Positions 57,601 through 64,000 of a stretch of 64,000 nt of DNA are shown here, one piece after another. The translations under genes and the position numbers were made by a program. Numbering within the stretch: position 1 is the first letter of the stretch; each line of letters opens with the position of its first letter. Where the stretch lies: assembly GCF_000428485.1 (NCBI RefSeq), contig NZ_AUAA01000001.1, positions 140,012 through 204,011 on the forward strand, read 5' to 3'. Under the pieces are notes generated by a model, which worked only from the letters and a program-made list of their open reading frames with translations, did no database searches and had not been told where the DNA came from. Source of the stretch: Epilithonimonas tenax DSM 16811. Its GTDB lineage: Bacteria; Bacteroidota; Bacteroidia; Flavobacteriales; Weeksellaceae.

Positions 57601-58051
57601 CAACTGCTCCTTGTCGCTCATTTGTTGCTTGTCTTTGGGTTCCTATTTTGTAACTAACTGTTATAGATGTGTTCCCTGTAGTATTTATAGCTAATACAAT
57701 AGCGCTACCATTAGATCCCGTAGATATTAATCCAATTTTACCATTGAAGTCCAAAATACTAGCAGCACTCGATACGGCATTATTACCACCTGCTAAAGTT
57801 TTATCCACAGTACCAGGTGTGGTAGGAAAAGAGTTTGTAGGATCATCAACTTTCCATCCTTGCCATCCGGACAGATAAGTTGTAGTTGAGCCCGTAAAAG
57901 TCGAGAAATTTTGCGTGTATGGTAAAGCTTGAGCTGTCGGATTCGTTTGTCCCCAAACATTTCCGCTCCATAAAAAGAGCAGTATGGGCAGCAAAAAAAC
58001 TTTTGTAAAGTCGTGTAGAGATCGTCCGTGCGTGGATAAACTTATTTTCAT
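51692..58051 (-). CDS. Giant T9SS type A surface protein with PPC-like domain
   Basis: The protein has 2119 residues and a signal peptide (FTKVFLLPILLFLWSGNVWGQ). The N-terminal 900 residues have repeated G-N-L-T-x-D-S-G-S / GGDI-x-x-SGNWT units (e.g. GNLTIDSGSALYQNYSG and HLTIDSGSSLYMDYGGG), a repetitive beta-solenoid-like part. A bacterial pre-peptidase C-terminal (PPC-like) domain is near 1054-1180 (NDNCPGTAVTVG, DDVWYSFNTSAAGNYTV), followed by a beta domain and an FnIII-like unit, and a shared module from about 1634 (YTFWSSPVVGQNLYSF, GYNLIGNPYPSNLD). The last 73 residues are a T9SS type A sorting domain. It has a full promoter at 58098-58127. The function is unknown; surface adhesion is plausible. 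Confidence 0.87.
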   Translation of the reverse strand: MKISLSTHGRSLHDFTKVFLLPILLFLWSGNVWGQTNPTAQALPYTQNFSTFTGSTTTYLSGWQGWKVDDPTNSFPTTPGTVDKTLAGGNNAVSSAASILDFNGKIGLISTGSNGSAIVLAINTTGNTSITVSYKIGTQRQATNERQGAVDLQYRVGTTGSFANLGVEYQNDKATNNTSGTGVINVVTRSINLPIAAEDKANVQLRWIYRDTGGSGGRPSFSIDDISVSGTLGSTITSTKTGNWSNPTTWNGGVVPTSSQNAIIATGHTVTMDSDTYATRNLGTTTVVNSGGTLVTSKTYINNGSTTIDGSFQLDAGGWVSDAGGTNALSYGTNGTLIFNAPYTANNGHYWPTTNGPVNVTVNTGSALTLGFARTVTGLLQSSSTITNPGNITIGTNGTLQLNAGYGFSGTGSPIYGSASLLKYNSGGAPGRAAEWTQLTGTVGTTAGLPQGVQISNNTTLNFPNGSGGAFKANGNLTIDSGSALYQNYSGGSAGLVVGGNLLLNGALGAGSSAGGDITVSGNWTQAAAATFQPNGRTVFFNGTIAQTIQKTGGGTIDFERIEINKTNATTVALSNAAGNLTDVHINGASGNVLALTGAGTGAIDLKGRALTFNNDGGFIYVDGAKSISTTVSTGATVNFNGSKVVANNAGVGSLLFAANVTINLNTNGVLDFGLSSASISTVNGILNINSVTNCYVKNNAPIYGATSKLIYQSGGIYGRTVEWSATSGAGYPYEVQVANNTTLNYPNTAGAAFSANLGIATHLTIDSGSSLYMDYGGGANKSGRLTIGGNLVNNGNFGLGSAVGGDLYLAGHWTKATGANFYPNERQVVFNGSAQQDLTGATIFDYLKIDKSGSYVNLAASSSITINKNIDFASRFINLGASSITLLSAATFSNAGTNGYACATGNGRFVRQSVGNVVTLFPVGVDLAGRYTPITLTNTTGTSDLGINLKTPISSAPLAAVYDNTKVVNLEWVISSSAATVTTVTPNWLNATYHGAGFNIANPGELGNYTTSYTTYPAPLSPYSTTATGVSLRNGLNSIVVGNQYAIIYPAPANDNCPGTAVTVGAAPITGDVAGATLSTTYSNFDGYSNAIASDDVWYSFNTSAAGNYTVKVAGSSSFDAVLEIRDACGQNIALAGKDGTGDGGVEELIYAAAANTTYYVRVYDYQAGVMPATTTFTIQVLPPAPSLSTNGTTALTFPNTAPGATSASQSFNLTGDFLTGFPSTITVSASSNYQVSSDNLTFGNSVNVTYTTASLALTPVYVRFAPASSSCGATTGNVTFSGGGVTVTPTVALSANAAFIAPTASAGTDITATTFTANWNSIAGATGYELEVSTSPDFEKVKIYENFSGFTVNNGSANRATALDSYLSVPGWTGAQVYEMVGYTKLGSGSTKGVITTPTLDLSANSGIAKLSVDLGLYGTDPNKSVQILHAPDGVTFIPVGSDITLTGAMTTFTANITGGTVTSKVRVQAKGTADNRFYLDNFKIDQDNRLVGYNPKVISGGSTISQVVEGLTRDTQYYYRVRAVNGSCQSPNSNTISATTNGTVVWNGNAWSNVDGPTAILNSKIIGAYAIPTSFETKDLEITSTGSLNIQMGKDVTVNGTITLPSDGKIILESDANLVQKNAGADNNSNQKITVKRTALLPTKGYTFWSSPVVGQNLYSFSNGYNQALGGGTGTPWNRFFVYKESTDTFVTAVSGEITLGSSSDFVPGRGYAIKGKNSYTTTGGTGTEVPALADTFVFDGKMNNGPIPSQLLKNSCDAAVLEASCTKGYNLIGNPYPSNLDFDALYTANNSKIYGTAYFWTNNDITATASQLGSNYSGNNYAVYNLTGGTPAVDFVDPAPGQPSTPATPIPNGTVKVGQGFIIKAKKAGTGSTLDFTNAMRLGYDVDAHFYNAKKPTKNRFWIKMTTPSHIVNTALVGYIPGATNGFEIDYDGELFVVGSDAFYSTLDGKKLIIQGKAEFVKDDVVPLGVKYAASGNYKISLGGKEGIFGSAQKIYLKDKITNTYTDLTSQDYTFSGIKGADENRFEIVYKNLEVLGTDAGSKSDFTVYRDGDSFVLRSSKSLGKIEIYDTSGRMLITSSTTEKSIKLDASVLSSGVYVIKAENSGDVKTKKIIK

Positions 58052-58097
58052 ATTTGTGTTCTTTTCTTGTATTGTAATATCTTTTAAAAAATGTTTG

Positions 58098-58127
58098 CAA
58101 ATGTAAACAGAATATTAATATATACAA
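58098..58127 (-). promoter_or_regulatory. Promoter of the 2119-residue gene
   Basis: The minus strand has TTG (58125-58127), 19 bases, then TACATTTG (58098-58105), 46 bases before the ATG at 58051. Confidence 0.65.
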
Positions 58128-58325
58128 TGTATTAGTGAAAATTTAACGTTAAAACAAACGAACATTTAATTAAATCTACATTGTAATCCAACAAGACTGT
58201 TGTTTACAAATAGCTCCACCATGGCTTTATTTCAAAAAAAAACGCTTAAAATTGGGGAGCCTCGTTTAAAATATTAAGAGCGGCGATGGGCAGAATACCG
58301 GTATTGATCATTAATTTTATGCAAA

Positions 58326-58413
58326 GTCAAACCAATCATTTTTCAGATAGACAAAGCGTGCACCCAACGAAGAGATTTCAGGCATTTGCAATGGATGACC
58401 AATTGTGACATTT
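58326..58413. repeat. Direct repeat copy A
   Basis: About 85 bases here match the segment at 58648-58734 with small changes; the shared core includes AATCATTTTTCAGA and GCATTTGCAATGGATGAC. On the minus strand it can be read as a protein-like end (IGHPLQMPEISSLGARFVYL) with a stop near 58319, so it may be a remnant of a gene tail, or simply repeat DNA. Confidence 0.65.
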
Positions 58414-58443
58414 TGTGCTTGTTTTTTACCACCATGAAAACAA

Positions 58444-58512
58444 AGGTCTTTCACAAGGTTCACAAAGCCTTGTGTTCTTTGGGAAAAACCTTGGTGATCT
58501 TTGTTTTATGAG
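58444..58512. repeat. CTTTGTG-rich intergenic repeat
   Basis: On the minus strand CTTTGTGAACCTTGTG and related words occur in tandem near 58450-58500. Such CTTTGTG strings are recalled from intergenic DNA of related bacteria. They produce spurious ORFs. Confidence 0.5.
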
Positions 58513-58541
58513 CCATAAAGGATCATTCTTTTAGAATTAAG

Positions 58542-58574
58542 CAAAAACCCGACAAAAAACATTGGTCGGGTTCA
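58542..58574 (-). terminator. Terminator of the 1596-residue gene
   Basis: AACCCGAC (58546-58553) pairs with GTCGGGTT (58565-58572) and the minus strand continues with T residues. It is about 175 bases past the stop at 58747. Confidence 0.7.
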
Positions 58575-58647
58575 GAATATTTCAAGTTTATGGATCTCCG
58601 TTGTTGTTCATCTTGCTTCATTCAATGCAAGGCCCAACAAAGAATGT

Positions 58648-58734
58648 GGCTGACTAATCATTTTTCAGACAGACCAAGGCGTACACTCAACCAAGAGATA
58701 TCAAGCATTTGCAATGGATGACGCATTGCGGAGC
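58648..58734. repeat. Direct repeat copy B
   Basis: Second copy of the segment at 58326-58413, about 85 % identical by eye over about 85 bases. It ends 13 bases before the stop codon of the 1596-residue gene. On the minus strand the corresponding frame (RHPLQMLDISWLSVRLGLSE) is broken by an indel. Confidence 0.65.
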
Positions 58735-58746
58735 ATCAAAAAAATG

Positions 58747-61700
58747 TTACTTGATGATTTTCACCGTTCTTACATCTCCCGAGTTTTCAATCTTCATGAC
58801 ATAAACGCCATTGTTAAAAACAGAAACATCCATTCTCATTGATTTATCTGTTGTTTTTTGGCTTTTCACCAGGCGTCCAGACGCATCATATAACTCAATA
58901 CGACCCAAAATTTTGGAAGAATGGATGACATAATCTTCCCCGTCCCTGTAAACGCTGAAATCTGATTTTGTCAAGGAGCCTGTTCCAAGAACGGCATCTT
59001 CCTTATACACGATTTGGAAACGGTTGAGATCTGTTCCTTTGACCGCCTGGAAAACATAGTCCGTCATTGTAAGATTCACCGTTTTATGAAGCAATTGATC
59101 TCTCAAATAGATGTTCTGATTTCCGTCAAAAATCCCTTCAGCATTTTTCAGTGAGATTTTATAATTTCCGGATTGAGCATAGACATTTCCCAGATCTACC
59201 TGATCATCTGCACTGAAAGTACGTTTCCCCTGAATAGCCAATTTTTTACTGCCTAAAATGGAATAAAATGAATCCGAACCTACGATGAATAATTCTGCAT
59301 CATAATCAATTTCAAAATCGTTGGTAGCGGTTGGGATATAACCTATCAATAAGGTATTGGTAACATTGGAAGGTGTTGTAAGCCTTAACCAAAATCTATT
59401 TTTTTCTGTCCTTTTTTTATTATTAAAAAAGACGCCATTCTCCACAATGCGCATCGCGTTTGTAAAATTAAGCGGCTGATTGGCACCCGCACTTTTCGAT
59501 TTGACAATGAAACCCTGCCCTACTTTTATGATGTTATTTGGTGTTCCTTCTGCTTCTTCAGGCAGATCCGGAGCAGCATCTATTTCCACTGCAGGTGTGC
59601 CTCCGGTGAGATTATAGATGGCATAGTTGTTTCCTGCATAGCCGGAACCCTGCTGTGTTTTAACCGTCATATCATGATTGGTCCAGAAATAGGCGGTGGC
59701 ATAGATTTTTCCAGAATTCGCAGTGTACAACGCATCAAAATCAATACTTGACGGATAAGGATTACCTATCAGATTATAGCCTTTGTCTGCACCGGAATTT
59801 TTTAAATTAACAAAAGAAAGATCACCATTATTTGGTATGCCGGTAAATGCAAATTCAAATGAAGTGGTTGGCATAGTTTCACTGAACTGACTTTGCCCAC
59901 GGATTGCATAGCCTTTTCCAGTAGTAAAGACAGAAGAATCATTCAACAGGAAAGCTCCTATATTTTTGAAAACATCAGTGGCTTCATCGTATTGCCAGAA
60001 CCTGTTTTTTGGTGTTCCGCCTAGTAGCCCGCCGCCCGAAAATGTATAAAGATTTTGACCAACCACTGGCGAACTCCAGTAGGTGTATCCCAATTTGGGA
60101 AGTTTGGCGAATCTCTTCGCAACAAAATTGCTGGCGGTAAACATGTTTTCCGCATCAGGATCTAGCTGTTGCAGATTGGAATCGCTCGCTAAAACTACCG
60201 TTCCATTGTTTACGAAATCACTTTGGATGATCGCATTTGCCGGCACGCTTGTTTTATTAACATCATCTGTGTGTCCAATGAAAAGAGTTTTCCCAGCATT
60301 TACCTGACATTCACAAGCTTCTAGTTTGTCATAAGTGATAGCTCCAATGGTGTAAGGCAAGTTAAAATCGCCATCAATAATAGCTTTTTGTGAAGATGTA
60401 GGTGGCAAACCGTCACCAGACCACACAGTACCATTCCATGTTTTTTCTGAAACACCTGCAGGTAACTTGCCTTTTAATGTCATATTATCAATCGCCCAAA
60501 CTTCGTTACTATCATTATTGAACGCAGTAATCCTCACATACAGCTGAGCCACTTTTGGCAAATTGGTGAGCGTTACAGTACTGATACCCGCATCTCCGGT
60601 TGATGAAGCAAACTCATCCAGCGTACTGTTGTAAGCAGAAGTCACAGAACCCGATGCTCCAAATCCCCATCTCATATTTGATGTACTGCCTTTGATCAGC
60701 AATTCATCTACGAAGGTATTGTTGTCTGTACTGATGGAAATCTTTACATGATCTGTTGCTTCTGCTCCATTTCCTGTGGTGACAGAGAATGACCCCAATC
60801 TGAAGCTCAACTCAACATCCTGATAGCCAGAGGTGTTAAAATTAAAATTAAGAATACCTGTTCCGCCGGATACCTGATAACTATTAGACCCTAAAAATTT
60901 ATTCACAGTGGCATTGGTACCTGCTACGAGTGCATAGGCCGTTCCTCCACTTACAGATCCACCAGTACTGGTATAAGCCCATGCTGGCGCTACCACTGGC
61001 GTTTCAAAATCCTGATATCCAATCACTTCAGAAGCTCCCAAAATACCAGCTGCGCAAGTAACATAACTCACTGCATTTCCTTGTACAGCAAAGGTGTAAG
61101 GATTCTCGTTATCTGTAGCATCATTATTTACAATGTTTACGGTTGCGTTCTTAACACCAGAAGATGTGGGTGCAAAAGTGACCGTAACAGTCCCGGTAGA
61201 TCCTACTGCAATAGTAGTACTGGCGGGTGAAATACTAAATTGAGATGCATCTGCACCAGTCATACTCACAGAGGAAATAGTTAAAGCAACATTTCCAGTA
61301 TTGCTGATGACAAAACTTTTATTAACAGTTGTTGTGTTGGCAGGGTTTACATTCGCAGTCCCAATTAATGTGTAATCTGCCGCACTGATAGCAGTATGAC
61401 CATCTGCTATGTGATGACCATTGCCCGTAACTGCAATTTCTGGATTTTTCCCTAAACCTAACAGTGTAAAAGTGTAGGACGGATCCGTAAGGTCAGAATT
61501 TGCGATGGTAACTACAGCTGTTCTGTCTCCGGCAGAAGCTGGTTGAAATGTCATTGTAAAATCCTGATAAGTCCCACCTGCAATATGATACGGAGCAGAA
61601 GCTGTGATGAAAAAATCATTGGTATTGTCTAGGCTTACAGAATAAACATTCAACGCCAAACCGCCTATATTTTCAAGACGAAAAGTTTTGGATTGGGAAG

Positions 61701-63537
61701 CACCAATATTTTGTGATGCAAATTCTGTATTGTCCAAAGTGCCTGGCGTGGTATCACCATTTGGGATAATATTAGAAGTCGTGCCAGATGTGAAAACACC
61801 TCTTACAGTAAGTTCTGCTTTAGGCTCTGTCACTTCCCCATCCAGATCGGCGGTTTTGGTTACCGCATTGGTAGAAACAGCCTGTAGATCATCATCTGTC
61901 AGGAAGTTATATTGCCCTTGTGACAAGCCCGCTTTTAGGCGAATATATATTGTAGTAGACGTAACCACATTAGAAGCATTCTTTGCCAAAACTACAGAAG
62001 ATGAAGGCGATAAAAATGCGGCATTGGTAGAGAGTTCCCAGTTGGCATTGGGTACTGTTACTGTGATATCACCTGCAAGACTGGCACCAGAAACGCTTAC
62101 ACCCTGGCTTGCAGATGGCCCTTGTCCTTGCGAGTAGGTAAATAAAGACGTTGCTGCTGTCAGCGTGACTGTTGGCCTGGAAACATGGATCACAACCTCA
62201 TTGCTCGTTACTGTTCCACACGCAAAAGTACTTTCACAAACCACATAATAGGTATTTGAGCTTGTAAAATTAGGTGTGTAAGATGTTCCAGTCTGTGACG
62301 GGCTGAAAGCTGTGTAAGCACTTCCGGAAGTCGTCGTATATTTCCATACTCTAGAGATAGGTGTGGAAGTTTCCGTAACGGTGAGTGCATTACCATTGAC
62401 ACCCTCCAGAATACTTTGTAAGGCGGTGGGCGCCACACTATTTTTTGCTAAATTAATGCTAAGGTCAGAGCCATTATCTGTACCTATGGTCGTCGGGCTA
62501 CTTGCTACAACCCGAATCCTGTAAGCCGTTCCCATTGTTGTATTACCTGGGATGCTTGCAGAAACTGTACCCGACAGCGCATCGCTTACCAAAGTCCCAA
62601 TACTGACTGGACTGGCAAAACTCCCCGAAGCATCTGACAATTGTGCAGTGTAGGTATTGCCATTGTACGTTCCTGTACTTGTAAATGGTACACTGACGGA
62701 AGTGCTTGCTGTAGCCGTTACACAAAAAGGACTGCCCGTTACAGCACCTGTTGTTACTGTTGTGCTGGCTGTAGAACTAGCCGTAATACTTGGATTATCA
62801 ATCCCTAAAGCCTGAGCACTAGATCCCGATACACCAGCACCAGAAACAGAGTACCTCCAACTAAAATAAATATTGGCATTTGCGGCAATGGTAGTTCCTG
62901 AAGGTAAAGTGAAAGTTTTACTGACAGATTGCGTAGTGCCAGGAGAAGTTGCAAATCCGTTATTATCCAAATCGGCAGAAAATACAGTTAAAAAATCAGT
63001 TCCACAACTTACCCAAGTACTTCCATTTAGGGAATAAAATAATTGAACAGAATAGCCTGACGTATTGTTTCCATTTCTGTATTTTTCAACATCATAGGCT
63101 ATTTCAAAAGAGGTGGATGGTTCGGAACCTGTATTTCTTAATCCCAAATACAGGAACATCGATTTCAGTGACGTTGCGGTGTTTGAAGTAAGCCCGCCAA
63201 TAGCTGATTCCGCTGTAGATCCATTGGCATTGAAACGATAGATCCCATTGGTTGCGGTACCAGACATATTATTTCCAGCAGCAAAGCCAGCAAGAGTCAC
63301 GCTAGAGCTCGCATAAGTTGGAGCCGTAGCTCGTATTATTGTAGAACTGTTTACCCTCCATCCAGATGGTAGAGTTGCCGAAGCAGAAGCACCCAAAGAA
63401 TTAAAATTCTCTGTAATTGCAGTACCATTCGTATAATCAATCTGCCCAAAAACTGCTAAACTTAAGAAAAATAACAGCGCTAAAAAGCACTTTTGAAAGA
63501 GATTTTTCCAAGCATGTACCAATACATCTTTTTTCAT
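58747..63537 (-). CDS. Giant T9SS type A surface protein with choice-of-anchor-like domain
   Basis: The protein has 1596 residues with a signal sequence (FQKCFLALLFFLSLAVFGQ). The N-terminal 250 residues are a beta domain with WRVNSSTIIRATAPTY and FSWRYSVSGAG, followed by Ig-like and beta units. A 'choice-of-anchor' like domain lies at about 699-830 (SFVISNTGNVALTISSVSMT, TVTFAPTSSGVKNATVNIVN). The shared module starts near 1136 (YTYWSSPVVGQNLYTF), and the last 75 residues, from about 1522, are a T9SS type A sorting domain (YRDGEDYVIHSSKIL, NGVYVMKIENSGDVRTV). Surface display by T9SS is inferred; its role is unknown. Confidence 0.87.
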   Translation of the reverse strand: MKKDVLVHAWKNLFQKCFLALLFFLSLAVFGQIDYTNGTAITENFNSLGASASATLPSGWRVNSSTIIRATAPTYASSSVTLAGFAAGNNMSGTATNGIYRFNANGSTAESAIGGLTSNTATSLKSMFLYLGLRNTGSEPSTSFEIAYDVEKYRNGNNTSGYSVQLFYSLNGSTWVSCGTDFLTVFSADLDNNGFATSPGTTQSVSKTFTLPSGTTIAANANIYFSWRYSVSGAGVSGSSAQALGIDNPSITASSTASTTVTTGAVTGSPFCVTATASTSVSVPFTSTGTYNGNTYTAQLSDASGSFASPVSIGTLVSDALSGTVSASIPGNTTMGTAYRIRVVASSPTTIGTDNGSDLSINLAKNSVAPTALQSILEGVNGNALTVTETSTPISRVWKYTTTSGSAYTAFSPSQTGTSYTPNFTSSNTYYVVCESTFACGTVTSNEVVIHVSRPTVTLTAATSLFTYSQGQGPSASQGVSVSGASLAGDITVTVPNANWELSTNAAFLSPSSSVVLAKNASNVVTSTTIYIRLKAGLSQGQYNFLTDDDLQAVSTNAVTKTADLDGEVTEPKAELTVRGVFTSGTTSNIIPNGDTTPGTLDNTEFASQNIGASQSKTFRLENIGGLALNVYSVSLDNTNDFFITASAPYHIAGGTYQDFTMTFQPASAGDRTAVVTIANSDLTDPSYTFTLLGLGKNPEIAVTGNGHHIADGHTAISAADYTLIGTANVNPANTTTVNKSFVISNTGNVALTISSVSMTGADASQFSISPASTTIAVGSTGTVTVTFAPTSSGVKNATVNIVNNDATDNENPYTFAVQGNAVSYVTCAAGILGASEVIGYQDFETPVVAPAWAYTSTGGSVSGGTAYALVAGTNATVNKFLGSNSYQVSGGTGILNFNFNTSGYQDVELSFRLGSFSVTTGNGAEATDHVKISISTDNNTFVDELLIKGSTSNMRWGFGASGSVTSAYNSTLDEFASSTGDAGISTVTLTNLPKVAQLYVRITAFNNDSNEVWAIDNMTLKGKLPAGVSEKTWNGTVWSGDGLPPTSSQKAIIDGDFNLPYTIGAITYDKLEACECQVNAGKTLFIGHTDDVNKTSVPANAIIQSDFVNNGTVVLASDSNLQQLDPDAENMFTASNFVAKRFAKLPKLGYTYWSSPVVGQNLYTFSGGGLLGGTPKNRFWQYDEATDVFKNIGAFLLNDSSVFTTGKGYAIRGQSQFSETMPTTSFEFAFTGIPNNGDLSFVNLKNSGADKGYNLIGNPYPSSIDFDALYTANSGKIYATAYFWTNHDMTVKTQQGSGYAGNNYAIYNLTGGTPAVEIDAAPDLPEEAEGTPNNIIKVGQGFIVKSKSAGANQPLNFTNAMRIVENGVFFNNKKRTEKNRFWLRLTTPSNVTNTLLIGYIPTATNDFEIDYDAELFIVGSDSFYSILGSKKLAIQGKRTFSADDQVDLGNVYAQSGNYKISLKNAEGIFDGNQNIYLRDQLLHKTVNLTMTDYVFQAVKGTDLNRFQIVYKEDAVLGTGSLTKSDFSVYRDGEDYVIHSSKILGRIELYDASGRLVKSQKTTDKSMRMDVSVFNNGVYVMKIENSGDVRTVKIIK

Positions 63538-63561
63538 TTTGTGTTAAATTTTATTTCACCT

Positions 63562-63592
63562 CAAAGTTAATATAAAAAATTATTTTTAACAA
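63562..63592 (-). promoter_or_regulatory. Promoter of the 1596-residue gene
   Basis: The minus strand has TTG (63590-63592), 20 bases, then TAACTTTG (63562-63569), 24 bases before the ATG at 63537. Confidence 0.65.
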
Positions 63593-63723
63593 TTATGAGC
63601 AAAAAAAGTGAAAATAGTTGCCCGCAAACACACTATTAATGATTTTAATAAAATAAAAAAAAAAAAAAAAACAAGTTTCCTGTAGATGCAAAATAAAAAA
63701 AAAGGCACCTAAAGTAGTCATGG

Positions 63724-63760
63724 TCGGAAGATTTTTTCTTCCGATTTTTTTTGTTTTTTT
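63724..63760 (+). terminator. Terminator-like hairpin ahead of the transposase
   Basis: TCGGAAG (63724-63730) pairs with CTTCCGA (63738-63744) and is followed by T runs. No plus-strand gene precedes it here, so it may shield the transposase gene from transcription entering from outside. Confidence 0.55.
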
Positions 63761-63854
63761 TAGAAGAAAACAGTGTTAATCAGTTGATTTCCAATACATT
63801 AATTTGTTTATTTGTATTGGTTTTTGTATCTTTATAACTGGTAATCAAATAGTT

Positions 63855-64000
63855 ATGTCTGTTTTTAAAGATCACAAAATCTCACTCAAGCAAGTCCTGG
63901 AATTTATCCCCGAAGCGCTTTTAAGTCATCTTTCCGCAAGTACAAAAGTGGATTACTACAGCAAGGTGCTTCACGGAAAGAAAATGTTTTATCTGCTCCT
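63855..64000 (+). CDS. IS4-like transposase, N-terminal part, cut by window edge
   Basis: From ATG 63855 the frame reads MSVFKDHKISLKQVLEFIPE, then ALLSHLSASTKVDYYSKVLH and GKKMFYLLL, and stays open to the window end (48 codons). This resembles the DUF4372-type N-terminus of IS4-family transposases in this group. The DDE residues would lie beyond the edge, so the call rests on the first 48 residues. A near-match promoter (TATCTTTA) lies about 30 bases upstream. Confidence 0.65.
   Translation, partial: MSVFKDHKISLKQVLEFIPEALLSHLSASTKVDYYSKVLHGKKMFYLL

Larger units (their letters stand above)
58052..58746. other. Non-coding gap with repeats between the 2119- and 1596-residue genes
   Basis: It holds the promoter of the 2119-residue gene, a duplicated segment (58326-58413 and 58648-58734), a cluster of CTTTGTG-like words, and the terminator of the 1596-residue gene. 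No gene is intact. Confidence 0.6.
63538..63854. other. Gap before the transposase gene
   Basis: It holds the promoter of the 1596-residue gene (63562-63592), a run of 17 A (63655-63671), a plus-strand terminator-like hairpin (63724-63760) and the likely left end of an insertion sequence. No gene. Confidence 0.6.

Overview
The window looks like a chromosomal segment of a Bacteroidota member of the Flavobacteriales, most like Chryseobacterium or a close relative. The evidence is low GC, TAnnTTTG (-7) promoters instead of sigma70 boxes, absence of clear Shine-Dalgarno sites, type IX secretion (T9SS) sorting domains of both type A and type B, a SprB-like repeat protein, and a four-helix-bundle ORF flanked by AGCTTTTGGC-type repeats. 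The genus call is an inference from family resemblance; no search was run.

Bases 1-23574 are mostly housekeeping. In order they carry the end of a diacylglycerol kinase gene, ddl and coaD, a 2240-residue type B T9SS surface protein with about 18 SprB-like repeats, two identical tRNA-Phe genes each with its own promoter and terminator, a fused two-domain acyltransferase next to an aspartate kinase, a class 1 fructose-1,6-bisphosphatase, a probable menC, a secreted M1 peptidase followed by a small secreted protein whose start codon lies in the loop of a long hairpin, groES and groEL separated by a four-helix-bundle gene, a decayed gene, an RlpA-like protein and rimO.

Bases 23667-44189 are one surface-polysaccharide locus, all on the minus strand. 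Read in the direction of transcription it has a small secreted protein, a PglC-like phosphosugar transferase, a PglD-like acetyltransferase, a PglE-like aminotransferase, a PglF/CapD-like dehydratase, Wza-like export protein, Wzc-like tyrosine autokinase, Wzx-like flippase, five glycosyltransferases, a Wzy-like polymerase, a secreted glycoside hydrolase, a cytidylyltransferase, an RfbC epimerase and a second, WcaJ-like, initiating transferase. The parts fit a Wzx/Wzy-dependent pathway whose first sugar could be a diacetamido-trideoxyhexose (bacillosamine type).

Bases 44298-63537 hold three giant type A T9SS surface proteins (2309, 2119 and 1596 residues) on the minus strand. Their N-terminal parts differ, but they share a roughly 460-residue C-terminal region. 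They are separated by AT-rich gaps, one with a duplicated non-coding segment. The right edge enters a plus-strand IS4-like transposase gene.

The most unusual features are the 421-bp unit with 16-bp direct repeats between groES and groEL, the 23-bp hairpin that loops out a start codon, the recent tandem duplication of a whole tRNA-Phe transcription unit, the complete bacillosamine-type gene set beside a second initiating transferase, and the shared C-terminal module of the three giant surface proteins.
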